Part shown: in pieces, positions 46,657-57,281 of the stretch
Position numbering within the stretch: position 1 is the stretch's first letter
Layout of the letters: each line of letters opens with the position of its first letter
Origin: Smittia aterrima
Lineage: Eukaryota; Arthropoda; Insecta; Diptera; Chironomidae
DNA length: 64,000 nt
NCBI GenBank assembly: GCA_033063855.1
Contig: CP093830.1
Coordinates: forward strand, 15,872,854 to 15,936,853
Reading direction: 5' to 3'
The notes under the pieces: generated by a model
The model's database searches: none
What the model saw: the letters and a program-made list of their open reading frames with translations, nothing else
What the model was told of the DNA's origin: nothing
Made by a program: the position numbers and the translations under genes

Positions 46657-48440
46657 TTATTGAACAACGACATTTCGTCCATCCTTTCGCTGAATAACTG
46701 GACTCAATTTCTTCAAATACAACTCAACAACTTCGATATCTTTCTTATCTCCCTGACGATGGTTGCGCCTGTTGTTTCCAAAAGCAACGTAACCGTTTCC
46801 CCCTCCGGCAATGAAAGACGGCACGATCATCCGATACCACTTCGTTAGATCCAAATTTTCATACCTCGGAACGTCACATTCACGACAAAGCACCTGCGAA
46901 TTCAAAACATATATTTAATACAAGTCAAAGGTTTTGAGTTCAAGAAATTTACATCAACGGACACAACTCGGCTATTCACTGGCTCCGTTACGTTGAAAAC
47001 AACTCTCATTCCTGAGAACTGAAGGAAGTTATAGAAACTATGAGCTGCAGCTGAGAACTCAAGTGCTTCAAGCAAGTGATCACCGCGAAGTTCAAATGTG
47101 TCAATTGTGTTTTGAAATGGAAGAGAAGTAAAAAGATCGTCATAAGTGACGATTCCTGGTGCTAATGTCGTTCGAATTCCTCCAGCGTTGGTGAGCGAAA
47201 TCGTTCCATAAGTCCAAGAACCTTCTTCTTGGTAATCAGGATGACTGACGAAATAGTCAACGAAAGCGTCAGTGACGAAGCTTCCAATATTGCATTCAGT
47301 AAAAGCGCAGTCCCTTTGATACAAAGTCGTCTTCACTTCTCCGAGCTCTCGCTCGGCCACTGCGTCAACGACTGCTTTCCATGGTGCCATTTTCTCAATG
47401 ATATCAGGATCAGGAACAATTGAATTTTCTAAGAAGATTGTGTTTCCTTCCCACGATTGTGCTTCTCCGTTATCGTCGAAATAAACGACCAGATCCCCAA
47501 GATATTTCGTGTACGCAGAAGCTTGTACGATCAGAACTTTGTGCCCATTATCTTGCTCGTAAACAATTGGGAAGACATCTCCGGGTGTGTCAGGCCCTGG
47601 AACAGGGGTTCCAGTGTGTAACAACGTGTGAGAGTGTCCACCAACGATCACGTCAATCGCTGAGCCTCCTTGTAATGCCATTTCTCTGTCGATAACCAAT
47701 CCGCAATGCGAAAGAACGATAATTATATCGACTCCTTCATCGCGAAGTCTTTCTGACTCAGCCTTGACAGATTTAATTTCATCAAGAATATGGAGATTCT
47801 CTGGATTAGAAATCTCAACCGTTGCTACAACCAAAGCACCGACAAGTCCAATTTTTCGTCCACTGCGCTCGATGACAATCGATTTCTTATAAAGACCTTG
47901 AATATTTGGTTCATCCTCATCGTTCAAATTGGCAACAACGACTGGTGATTCCAACATTTTGAGGTAATCTACAACCTCTTGAACTCCTCTATCGAACTCG
48001 TGATTTCCCAAAGTTGTGGCATCGGCTGGAAGAATGTTAAGGAACGTTGCAGTGACATTATAGCCCAGCAATTCGTACCAGAGAGTTCCTTGGAAGTTGT
48101 CACCAATATTCAAGAAAACAGGATTTTTATTTTCTTCTGCACGTTTCTCCTTTAATTGCTTCACCATCGTCATCACACGAGCATATCCGCCGATACAAAC
48201 TTGACCTAATCTTTCCTTGCATGAAGTCGAATCGCTGTTAGTTTCCTCAAACCTTGACGAAAGTTCGTACATTTAATCAATCGTCTTGGTCATAAATCTT
48301 CTCATTTACCGGCTATGAAAATCGTTCAGAGAGATAATGGAAACAGGAAAAAGATTATCTTCATCCTCTCTTTTGATAACAGTCGCAGACTCAATATTCG
48401 CCCAAACGGCGAATAAAAATAAACCGACAATTAACTTCAT
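46657..48440 (-). CDS. Secreted 5'-nucleotidase / apyrase-family enzyme
   Basis: Metal-dependent hydrolase of extracellular nucleotides (CD73 family, which includes mosquito salivary apyrase). Exons 48440..48310, 48252..46953 and 46893..46657, 555 aa. Signal peptide KLIVGLFLFAVWANIESA. The metallophosphatase core is complete: LNDFHSRFEETN, GDNFQGT, TLGNHEFDRG, LSHCGL, GGHSHTLLHTG. The C-terminal nucleotide-binding domain has NAGGIRTTL, SLPFQNTID and FIAGGGNGYVAFG; the usual Asp of the GGDG motif is Asn. The protein ends in a polar tail (RKDGRNVVVQ) without the hydrophobic GPI signal of vertebrate CD73, so it is predicted to be secreted. Whether AMP, ADP or ATP is preferred cannot be told from sequence. 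Confidence 0.92.
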
Positions 48441-48791
48441 TCTTGCTTGACACCTACGACAAAACTAAATTTTTTCGTTCTCGCTCAACCTTTGATTTAC
48501 CGCTTACAAAAACGATTCGTCGTTGTATTGGGAATTCTAATCGAATGAAAAAAACAACTGCGATAAGAAAGTCGTAGATAGTAAATTGTCAGCTGTTGAA
48601 GGAGTGAACATTAGAGTGATTTTGATTAGATAGAGCAATTTTATTGACAAGCTATCGGAGATCACTACAAAGAATTCTTAAATTTTGATTCTACAACTTT
48701 AAGACAGCTTTCGTGAATATTTAGTTTTAAGGTTGCCAGGATAAGTTTTGATGGCACAGAGATTCATGATGGAAGAGATCGAAAGTTTTTT
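48441..48791. other. Intergenic interval, 5'-nucleotidase promoter side
   Basis: About 350 bp between the 5'-nucleotidase start and the 3' end of the zinc-finger gene. No coding sequence. A TATA-like element was not recognised. Confidence 0.4.
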
Positions 48792-49571
48792 TTAATGTAC
48801 TTCCTCCTGTTTGATCTTTTCGTGTTCGTTTTGATGATATTTCAGCCGGTATTTGTTCTTGAATGTCTTTTGACAATGCTCACATGAAAAACTCGGCGTG
48901 TTGTCATCGTGAATTGAGAGATGTTGAGCTAATCGAGAAGGCAAAGAAAATCTTCTTTCGCAAATTGGACATTCGTAAGCTTTGTTGTAATGATTCATTT
49001 CGTGATAGCGACGACGATATTTGCATTTAAATTTCTTATCGCAATGCTCACATTGATAAATCTTCTCGTTATGCATTATCTGATGTTGTTGCAACCGAAT
49101 TAGAGTCGGAAAACTTTTGTGGCACACGTCACATTCTTGTGTCGAACCTGGGATATGCTCATTCTTGTGATACTTCAGTCTGTACGGGCATTTAAACTTC
49201 TTCTCGCAATGGTCACAAGCGAAAATGGGCTCACGATGAGAGATTTCATGTTGTTTTAGCCGATGCGCTTTATCGAAACCTTTGAAGCAATATTCACATT
49301 GGAATTTCGGTTGATGCGGCACATAACTTGAAGTGAATGTTGGCGACTGAAGCTCAGTCTTTGATTTTTTCGTTCGAGGCTCTGCCTTAATGCTTTGATG
49401 TTGTCTTTGTTTGTGATCTTTGAGATCTTTCTTTTTGCGAAATGTTTGATTGCAGAATCCACAGTTTAATATTCGTTGTGCAGCAATATCTTCTTGTCTT
49501 ATTTGAATACATAGAAATGGATTAAAATTCATTTTATTTGCACAATTCACATCAACAACATTGCAAAACAC
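48792..49571 (-). CDS. C2H2 zinc-finger protein, seven fingers
   Basis: Intronless ORF, 259 aa from the first Met (the Met at codon 14, KMNFNPF, is also possible). Seven regular C2H2 fingers: CGFCNQTFRKKKDLKDH, CEYCFKGFDKAHRLKQH, CDHCEKKFKCPYRLKYH, CDVCHKSFPTLIRLQQH, CEHCDKKFKCKYRRRYH, CPICERRFSLPSRLAQH and CEHCQKTFKNKYRLKYH. Fingers 3, 5 and 7 share KFK(C/N)-YRLKYH, and linkers are shorter than the TGEKP type. A Lys/Ser/Thr linker separates finger 1 from the rest. Presumably a nuclear DNA-binding factor; no ZAD, KRAB or BTB domain, orthology unknown. It starts 142 bp from SRPRA on the other strand. Confidence 0.88.
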   Translation of the reverse strand: MFCNVVDVNCANKMNFNPFLCIQIRQEDIAAQRILNCGFCNQTFRKKKDLKDHKQRQHQSIKAEPRTKKSKTELQSPTFTSSYVPHQPKFQCEYCFKGFDKAHRLKQHEISHREPIFACDHCEKKFKCPYRLKYHKNEHIPGSTQECDVCHKSFPTLIRLQQHQIMHNEKIYQCEHCDKKFKCKYRRRYHEMNHYNKAYECPICERRFSLPSRLAQHLSIHDDNTPSFSCEHCQKTFKNKYRLKYHQNEHEKIKQEEVH

Positions 49572-49712
49572 TGAAGCGGTTAAAAAACCGATTCAATTAC
49601 AACCCAGTTACGTCTCGTGCGCAAAAAAACGTGACATCACATTAAAACGCGGCCTATTTCGGACCTGACACGTAGTGAATTGTTTTTCTTTAATTTCAAA
49701 GCATTAAGGACA
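49572..49712. promoter_or_regulatory. Shared promoter between zinc-finger gene and SRPRA
   Basis: Only about 140 bp separate the two divergent start codons, so both core promoters must lie here and probably overlap. No TATA box is evident on either strand. Confidence 0.5.
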
Positions 49713-51708
49713 ATGCTCGACTTATTTACAATTTTCACCAAGGGTGGCATCGTCTTGTGGTGCTTCCGTAACACAAAAGAGTTCTTTACGCCTCCCGTTA
49801 ACGCTCTGATTAGAAATTGTTTGTTGCAAGTAAGGAAATGTGAAAGTTCTAATTGAATTATTAAGGAAATTTTTATTTTAGGAACGCACAGGCAGCAACA
49901 CTTACGATCACAACAATCTGAAGTTGCAATACAAGCTCGACAATGAGTTTGAATTGGTGTTCGTTGTGGCATTCCAGAAGATTCTACAACTTGCGTACAT
50001 CGATAAGTTTCTGTCTGATGTGCATCTCGAGTTTCGTGACAAATACAAGAATGAATTGACAACGCAAGGACGAGAGTTTAATAGCTTCAACTTTGGCGAA
50101 AACTTTCAACGTTTGCTGAAAGAGGCTGAAGCCTGGGGGAGAGATCAAGCAACCATTCCACGTCAGATGCGTACGTTTGGGGAATCAAGTAAATCTAAGA
50201 AAACTGTTTCATCTATGATTGAACGAAAGGGCGAACCTGTCGCCAACAAAAAGTCTGTCAAGATTGTCGAAAGTCAGAAGCAAGAGGAAGTCTATCAAGA
50301 GGAAGAGAACGACAATACTGAGGACTTAATTTTATTGAACCGGAAAAAGATGCTGGAGAAGTTGTCGAAGAAATCCAAACCGGATAGTAAGAAATCTCCA
50401 AAGTCACCGACTGAAAAAGATAAGAAGAAGAAAGCTGCTCGTGTCTGGGAGCTTAATGGAAATGCAAGAGATGCTGTTGACTTGGATCGAACCAAAGATC
50501 GCCCTGAAGATGCCCGCAGTGCATTTACAAATAGCGATCAGATGGTTGGACAGCTGATTGGAAATGTTCGTGACTTGGAAGTTGAAGAATCTTCATCTGA
50601 GGAAGAAGAAAGTTCCGATGAGTCGGAGGAAGAAACTAACAAGAACAACACTTCGTCGAGAGCGGCTCCGACGACGTCAAAAAAATCTCGTGGAATGTTC
50701 TCAATGTTCAAGGGACTGGTTGGCTCCAAATCCATTACAATGGACGATATGCAGCCAGCGTTGGACAAACTCCGTGATCATCTGATCACCAAGAATGTTG
50801 CAACAGATATTGCTCAAAAGCTCTGCGCTTCTGTTGGAGCAAAGTTAGAAGGAAAAGTGTTGGGAACCTTTGACACCATCGCAGCAACAGTCAAATCAAC
50901 ATTGAACGATGCTCTTGTTCAAATTCTGTCTCCCAAACGGAGAGTTGACATTTTGCGTGACTGTCTTGAAGCGAAAAAGCAACAACGACCTTACGTTATG
51001 ACTTTCTGCGGGGTCAATGGAGTTGGAAAGTCAACAAACTTGGCAAAAATTTGCTTTTGGTTGATTGAAAACAATTTGAATGTTCTTATTGCCGCTTGTG
51101 ACACGTTCAGAGCTGGTGCCGTTGAACAACTTCGAACTCATACCCGACATTTGAATGCTTTGCATCCTCCAGAGAAACACAGTGGTCGGGAGATGGTTCA
51201 GCTTTATGAAAAAGGATATGGAAAGGATGCTGCAGGAATCGCCATGGAAGCAATTCGATTTGCCAGAGAAGCCAGGATCGACGTCGTTTTGGTTGATACT
51301 GCTGGAAGAATGCAAGATAACGAGCCGTTGATGCGAGCCCTTGCTAAACTGATCAAAGTTAATGAGCCGGATCTCGTATTATTCGTTGGAGAAGCTCTGG
51401 TTGGAAATGAAGCGGTTGATCAGTTGGTGAAGTTCAATCAAGCGCTTGCTGATTATTCGGCAATGGAAAATCCTCATGTAATAGATGGAATCGTTTTGAC
51501 TAAATTCGATACAATCGATGACAAGGTAGGTCATTATTTATTTGTTGATTGAATTATTATTAACCTTCTTCTTTTCTTTAAGGTTGGCGCTGCCATTTCA
51601 ATGACTTACATCACAGGACAACCGATTGTATTCGTCGGTACTGGTCAAACTTATACGGACTTGAAGGCTCTGAACTCAAGGGCAGTCGTTCAAGCTTTGA
51701 TGAAATAA
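49713..51708 (+). CDS. SRPRA: Signal recognition particle receptor subunit alpha
   Basis: GTPase docking the SRP-ribosome complex at the ER membrane. Exons 49713..49829, 49882..51525 and 51583..51708, phase 0 throughout, 628 aa. The N-terminal SRX domain starts LDLFTIFTKGGIVLWCF and includes YKLDNEFELVFVV; it binds SRPR beta. A charged linker (Lys/Ser/Glu-rich, SSSEEEESSDESEEE) follows. The NG domain has G1 GVNGVGKSTNLAKI, DTFRAGAVEQL, DTAGRMQDN, TKFDTIDDK and the closing GQTYTDLKAL. All GTPase motifs are intact. Confidence 0.96.
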
Positions 51709-51833
51709 AGCATTTGTTATTTTTTGTTCATATTGTCCATTTCAGATTAAAATAAAATTATTCGGTTTATAGTTTTCGGTTAAAACGAATTTTAATCACT
51801 AAACATTTTCTACATTGTCAAATTATTGCATTC

Positions 51834-52507
51834 TTAGTGCCTATGACGCATGTAATAATCGATTACTGTTGAGAAAGCCGCAAAACCAGCAGCTCCAAAT
51901 ATTCCAGCTTTAACGCCAGCTCGAAGTCCGATGAGTCCACCAGTGACTCCTCCAGCGTATGTTCCATTCTTCCAATCAGTGACGCCTCTCTGACTTTCAA
52001 TCATGCATTCAATACCCGCAAACACCAAACCGATGGTCGCGAAATTCTTTCCATAAGAATGAGTCGTCTTTCTCATGTCGTTAAAAATTTCTCTTGCTGT
52101 TTGAGTTTTTTCAATATGAGGTGATGACGGATCCACTTGAATTGAAGGATTTACAGAAGCACTGAAAAGACCAATAGCACATCCGAGACCGTAGCCGATA
52201 ACACAAGACATGACAGATTTGAAAACACAGCTCTCCATGACTGTATCCATCGTCTTCTCTTCATTAGTCTTAATTGTCACTGGTCCTTGCGTTCGAGGTA
52301 TGATAATGTTCTCTCTCATTCTAAAAAACACAATTTTTAAAGAAACTTTTGACATGTGAGTTAATATTTTTATTACCTGTAGTTGTTTCCAATGAAATGT
52401 TGAGCCATTTGATCCAAGTCTTGATTGTCAAAGAAGACCATCCGCTTTCCACCACTTGGCGGAGGTGGATTCGGATTGTATTTACTCGGATCAGGAAGAA
52501 GAACCAT
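51834..52507 (-). CDS. Tim22: Mitochondrial import inner membrane translocase subunit Tim22
   Basis: Channel-forming subunit of the carrier translocase (TIM22 complex) inserting metabolite carriers into the inner membrane. Exons 52507..52377 and 52320..51834, joined in phase 2, 205 aa. The family signature is clear: CVIGYGLGCAIGLF in TM1, REIFNDMRKTTHSYGKNFATIGLVFAGIECMIE split over the middle, and GGVTGGLIGLRAG and FGAAGFAAFSTVIDYY in the last segments. The paired cysteines flanking TM1 are present (CVFKSVMSC, IEC). It lies head-to-head with the acyl-CoA dehydrogenase, 235 bp between start codons. Confidence 0.96.
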
Positions 52508-52742
52508 TTTTCTAAAGAATTTTTTATTTTCTGTTCATTTGTTTATGTTTTAGAGCGGTTCAAAAACTGGTCATGTTCGATGCCTACGTTGTTGAAGGCC
52601 CACGAACCGGTCATTGTTTTTAATTCTTGTTTTGCTGCACATAACGTCGATCAAATATCAAATCGAAAATTTCTTTTCTAAGATAAAATAGTCTTTCGAG
52701 AATTTCTGTATTTCAAAGCATCTCATTTCAAAGCAATTCAAG
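52508..52742. promoter_or_regulatory. Bidirectional promoter region Tim22 / acyl-CoA dehydrogenase
   Basis: 235 bp between two divergent nuclear genes for mitochondrial proteins. The sequence is not TATA-type. Shared regulation of the pair is plausible but not shown. Confidence 0.45.
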
Positions 52743-54024
52743 ATGTTTGCGTTGAACTTAAGAAACTCATTCAAGATTGGTAAATTACTTTTTGATTGAA
52801 CTTTGGACTTTTAAATAAAAATGACTTTTCTCTTCTTCTGCAGCATCTAGACTTTCGTCGAGAAGTATCGCGAGTCTGTCATCTCTCCCTGAAACTCATC
52901 AAATGTTGCAACAGACTTGCCGTGATTTTGCAGACAATGAACTGGTTCCAAGTGCTTCAAAGACAGATCGTGAGCATTTGTTTCCAGCAGATAAAATTTA
53001 TAAAATGGGAGAGCTTGGCTTAATGGCAATCGCTGTGTCTGAAGAGTTCGGTGGCACTGGCTTAGATTACTTAGCGTATTCGATCGCAATGGAAGAAATC
53101 TCAAGAGGGTGCGCGAGTTGCGGCGTTATCATGTCAGTCAACAACTCGCTTTATCTTGGCCCTTTAATGCACTTTGGAACTAAAGAACAAAAAGAATCAT
53201 TCGTAACTCCTTACACATTTGGATCTCACGTTGGATGTTTCGCTCTTAGTGAGCCTGGCAACGGAAGTGATGCTGCAGCAGCACAAACTACAGCGAGACT
53301 GGAAGGCGACAAATGGATAATCAATGGTACAAAGAACTGGATTACTAACGGAAAAGATGCCGGTGCTGCTGTTGTTTTTGCAACAACTGATAAAAGTCTT
53401 AAGCACAAAGGAATTTCTGCTTTTATTGTTCCTCAAGGAACTCCTGGCTTCAGCTACGGAAAGAATGAAGACAAACTTGGTATCCGTGGAAGCTCAACGA
53501 ATTCTCTTATTTTCGAAGATTGTGCAATTCCAAAGGAAAATTTGTTAGGAGAGGAAGGCATGGGATTTAAGATTGCAATGAAAACTTTAGACGATGGAAG
53601 AATCGGAATCGCGTCACAAGCTTTGGGAATTGCACAAGCCTCACTTGAGTGCGCTGTCGACTACGCAAATAAAAGAATCGCCTTCGGAAAACCAATCAGC
53701 AAACTACAATCGATTCAGAATAAAATTGCTGACATGGCTTTGAGAGTAGAATCTGCCCGACTTCTCACGTGGCGTGCTGCTGTTCTCAAAGACGAAAAGA
53801 AACCTTTCACGAAAGAAGCTGCAATGGCAAAGTTAGCCGCAAGTGAAACCGCAACGTTCAACTCCCACCAAGCGATTCAAATTCTTGGAGGAATGGGATA
53901 CGTTTCTGATATGCCTGCTGAACGATACTACAGAGACGCAAGGATAACCGAGATTTACGAAGGAACATCTGAGATCCAACGACTTGTCATTGCTGGTGCC
54001 GTTTTAAAAGAAATGACAAGTTAA
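52743..54024 (+). CDS. Arc42: Short-chain acyl-CoA dehydrogenase, mitochondrial
   Basis: FAD enzyme of beta-oxidation acting on butyryl-type CoA esters. Exons 52743..52779 (a 12-codon start of the transit peptide) and 52844..54024, 405 aa. The transit peptide is Arg/Ser-rich (NLRNSFKIASRLSSRSIASL). Signatures: CFALSEPGNGSDA (FAD/substrate loop), NGTKNWITNG, YANKRIAFGKPI, QILGGMGYVSDMPAERYYRDARI and the catalytic Glu in YEGTSEIQRLVI. The arrangement matches ACADS rather than medium-chain or branched-chain relatives, though close paralogs cannot be fully excluded without alignment. Confidence 0.93.
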
Positions 54025-54611
54025 AGCTAAACATTGATAGACTGCGAAGGGGTTACTGATCTTTTAACTACCGACTAACAATATATTGTCAAATTTTATT
54101 TTTAATAAACAAGGTTGCGAAGTTTTGCGATTTCCAGGTTCAAAAAACCAATTAACAAGAATCGTTGAGCGTCATTTCCTACTGCTTCCGCTTACGTACA
54201 CCCGCATTTCAGCTAAAGATCAATGTCACTAGAAGCTCGACGTCAACCTTTACCAATCGCAACTAAACAAACTATTTAAACCGATTCGCTGTAAAGTTCT
54301 TATCTTTAAGAAGATATCAACACTTGAATGAATGACTCATGTCAGACAAAGAAGTTGTCATGGTCGCGTCGCATTTAAAAACCTTTTCGGCGCTTTAAAA
54401 AAGCTCTCGGAAATAAAAATCGCGGTGATATTTTTAGCATCACGTGTTTTAATTACCAGAAGGAGCGTCTGACTGATAAAGAACTCAACAGCGAAGGTCG
54501 CCGAACTTGTACGCACGAAGTTGCTATAAATCAATGCAGTCGGCTTGTAGAATCATCATTTGTTGTGTTACGGCGTCTGCCACGGGTTGGTTTTCGGTTT
54601 CGTTAACGAGG
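54025..54611. other. Intergenic interval upstream of the serine protease
   Basis: About 590 bp. The dehydrogenase polyadenylation signal (AATAAA near 54103) lies at its start. The rest is the presumed protease promoter; no clear TATA box. Confidence 0.45.
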
Positions 54612-55868
54612 ATGACTTCAATTTTGATCGTTTGTATTGCATTATTGGCAATTGCCAGAGGCGAGATGAGTTTAAGTGAATTTCCTTGTTACAAACCAAA
54701 ACCAACCAGTCATAGAACAGCGAGAATCGTGGGTGGAAGGGAAGCAAATCAAGCTCCCTACCACGTTGGTAATAAAATGTTTTTTAAAAACTTACCTCGA
54801 ATCCTATAATTCTTTAATTCACTTAGGACTAATGAAGCACGGAGGTATCGTTTGTGGGGCTTCTATAATATCCGAGAACTTTCTCATTCTCGCCGCTCAT
54901 TGCGTTTGTAATAATCAGAACGATATCGTTAAACTCACACAATTTCAAATCTTCATTGGAATGAAAAAGCTTTCTGATATTAATCAATCGAGCGAGAACA
55001 AAATCACGGAAGTTTTTATTCAAAAAATATTTGTTCATCCTCTGTATGTTTGCGGAAAGAAAACCGAGAACGACATTGGTAAGTCGATGTCTTGAAACTA
55101 TCGATAGAACATTTAATTAAAAAGCTCTGATATTTTTTCAGCTCTTCTTCATGTTAAGACTCCAATAAAATTTAATCAGGACATTCAACCCCTTTGCTTG
55201 TCAACTGAGGATCCAATTCCAGAAGAAGGGGCAACTGTGACTGGATTCGGCTGGACAAACGAAGATTTTAGTTTGGGAGAAAAGCCAGATCATTTACAAT
55301 CAGCAATCGTTCCGATTTGGAGTAACAGCGATTGTCAAGCATCGTACATCAATCTAATGAAGTCGAACCGAATCACGTTGGTAATAAATTTTTTTTTTAA
55401 AGCTTAGTTCGAATCATCTAATTCGTTAATTAACTTAAATTCTAATTAACCAATCGTTGGACTCCTGAAAACAGAATATGCTATGCGCTGGTGGGAGAAA
55501 TGGCGGCCTTGATTGTAAGAAGAAGTTTCGTCTTACTTTAACGTGTCATTGAGATTCTTTTTTTCTTTAAAGCTTGCTGGTCCGATAGTGGAGGTGATTC
55601 GTGTTTCATTCTTTATTTTTGCAAATTCTTGACTCCAAAGAACTTAGTTTAATTCTCATTATTCGCGTCTAGGTCCATTGGTAAGTCATAATGGAAATCT
55701 CATTGGTAAGTCATAATGAAAACTCATCTCGAATCCTATAATTCTTAAGAATGCCAATAATTCTTAGGAATCGTTTCGACTGGAGTAGGATGTGCAAGGA
55801 AAGGTCTTCCAGGAATTTACACTCGAATTTCTCGTTATACAAACTGGATAAAAAGTTTAGTCGTTTAA
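54612..55868 (+). CDS. Trypsin-like serine protease with seven exons and copied introns
   Basis: Secreted chymotrypsin-fold protease. Exons 54612..54768, 54827..55078, 55142..55380, 55475..55514, 55573..55593, 55673..55705 and 55768..55868, all phase-consistent, 280 aa. The start is the Met of TSILIVCIALLAIARG (signal peptide); the frame is open further upstream. Activation site AR|IVGG. The triad is His in LAAHCV, Asp in ENDIALLHV and Ser in DSCWSDSGGP, where WS replaces the usual QG. The pocket residue is Asp, so trypsin-like. The Ser lies on a 21-nt micro-exon. Introns 1, 3 and 6 share sequence (see findings). The first cysteine (FPCYKP) probably pairs with the body, as in snake/easter-type proteases, but no CLIP domain precedes it. 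Confidence 0.88.
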
Positions 55869-56152
55869 GAAAATGAATTCAAAGTAGGATCGTCGCTGTG
55901 ATAATAAAATAAGGAAACTCTTGTTGAAAATTGTTTATTTGTCATTAGATTTTTAGTGACTTATATGAAGTGAGCAGGGAATTGCGCCGAGAGGAAGAAG
56001 CGTTAGCGAAAATAAATTAGTTTCAGAGAAATTTCCTGCTAACTTCACCTCAAGAATATCTTTGTCATAAATTGGCATTCGATAATCTTCGTGGCATTTA
56101 AATGAGACGAAATTCTTTAAGTGATTAGAGAGAGCGAGTAAATCCATCAACT

Positions 56153-57186
56153 TTAAAAATCATTCAAGCTTCCAAGACGATCTATTTCATCAAAGTTCCG
56201 CTTCTTGAATTCGTTGAATCCGACTCTGTCTATCTCGTCAAAGTTCGAAGGCCCACGTTTTCCAAAGTCTTCAGAAAATCGATCGATTTCATCAAAGTTC
56301 CTTTTGAAATCCGAGAAACGATCAATTTCGTCAAAGTTGCGCTTAGGATTTTCCATGTGACGAGATCCAATCGCGTGGTTATAGTAATTGTAGAGTAAAG
56401 CTCTGTGATCAGCATCTGACTGAGATTTCTTCGCCACTGTTAACCGCGATCTAATATTTTATCGAAAATCGAAAAATCTTTTTAAGCAATTCGAAAAAAT
56501 AGTTCTCACCCTTTTCCTGAACTCCTCATAACTTTGTGAAGGCATGTAAGATTAAATTTTTATGAAATTTTGATCACTCTAAATAATTTTTCTAAAAAGT
56601 TTCTCTCAATAATTCTCGTGATGACAAATGATTTCGTTGATTATTCTTCATGCAAATTTATTTTTAAGTTCGATACAATAAATATTCCCAATTTTCACAA
56701 GCCTCATTCAACAGGTTTAAAGTAAGAATCCTCCTCCCAACGAATCCAAAGTGCCCCGAGGCGTGTCGTTCGAATTGCGTTTGAGCAAATATCCGCCACC
56801 AAGAGAGTCTAAGCCTTGGGCGCGTTTCAACAAATATCCGCCGCCTAAGTTATCGAGAGTTCTATGGACTCGATAAACTTCGTCAGAATGAGGATTTCCG
56901 TAAAATGATGGAGGGCGATTGCGTTGTTGGTTTCCTAATTGGCCAAATACTTTTTCAGTTCTCGAAATTTTTATTTAATCGTGAACCATCACCACAAGAA
57001 CTTTCACCACAAATTTTGTCCTCTGTTACCTTCACTTTGTTGTTTCAGTTGCTTAAGCCTCATGATAATCTCGTCGACAAGCTCATTTCCTTGTTGGACA
57101 TCAGTGACTGGAGCTGATGATGTCAATTGTACAAAGGACACGAAAACTACCAAAAACAAAAACTGAAACTTTGTAATTCTTATCAT
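56153..57186 (-). CDS. Orcokinin: Orcokinin A precursor (alternative 3' exons)
   Basis: Neuropeptide precursor. Shared exon 57186..57030 (signal peptide ITKFQFLFLVVFVSFVQLTSS), then probably a 22-nt micro-exon 56531..56510 and exon 56450..56153, 158 aa. The last exon contains four copies of the orcokinin core NFDEIDR: NFDEIDRFSDF before KR, NFDEIDRFSEDFG before KR, GPSNFDEIDRVGFNEFK before KR, and NFDEIDRLGSLNDF at the C-terminus. The micro-exon is the only phase-compatible bridge I found, but it is inferred. The second peptide ends in Gly before Lys-Arg, so it could be amidated, which is not usual for orcokinins. A TATA box precedes the shared first exon. Confidence 0.82.
56717..57186 (-). 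CDS. Orcokinin: Orcokinin B precursor (splice form)
   Basis: Shares exon 57186..57030 with the A form and then uses exon 56934..56717 (phase 1 junction, acceptor CCAATTAG), 124 aa. The exon encodes three related peptides: TLDNLGGGYLL and AQGLDSLGGGYLL, each followed by Lys-Arg, and TLDSLGGGFLL at the C-terminus. This matches the orcokinin B family (LDSLGGG core). Separate A and B transcripts from one gene are known in other insects, and the exon order here supports that arrangement. Confidence 0.88.
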
Positions 57187-57281
57187 TTTTTGTCCTGTTT
57201 ATGCGCTCTCGAATCAAAATCACTCAACAACTTGTTGAACAAACTGATTGTTACTGATGAAGAAATGTCGTGTTGCGCTTC

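Noticed and set aside
55953..56150. 65-codon minus-strand ORF downstream of orcokinin A
   Set aside because: It lies directly after the orcokinin A stop codon, has no dibasic peptide structure and no splice link; most likely 3' UTR.
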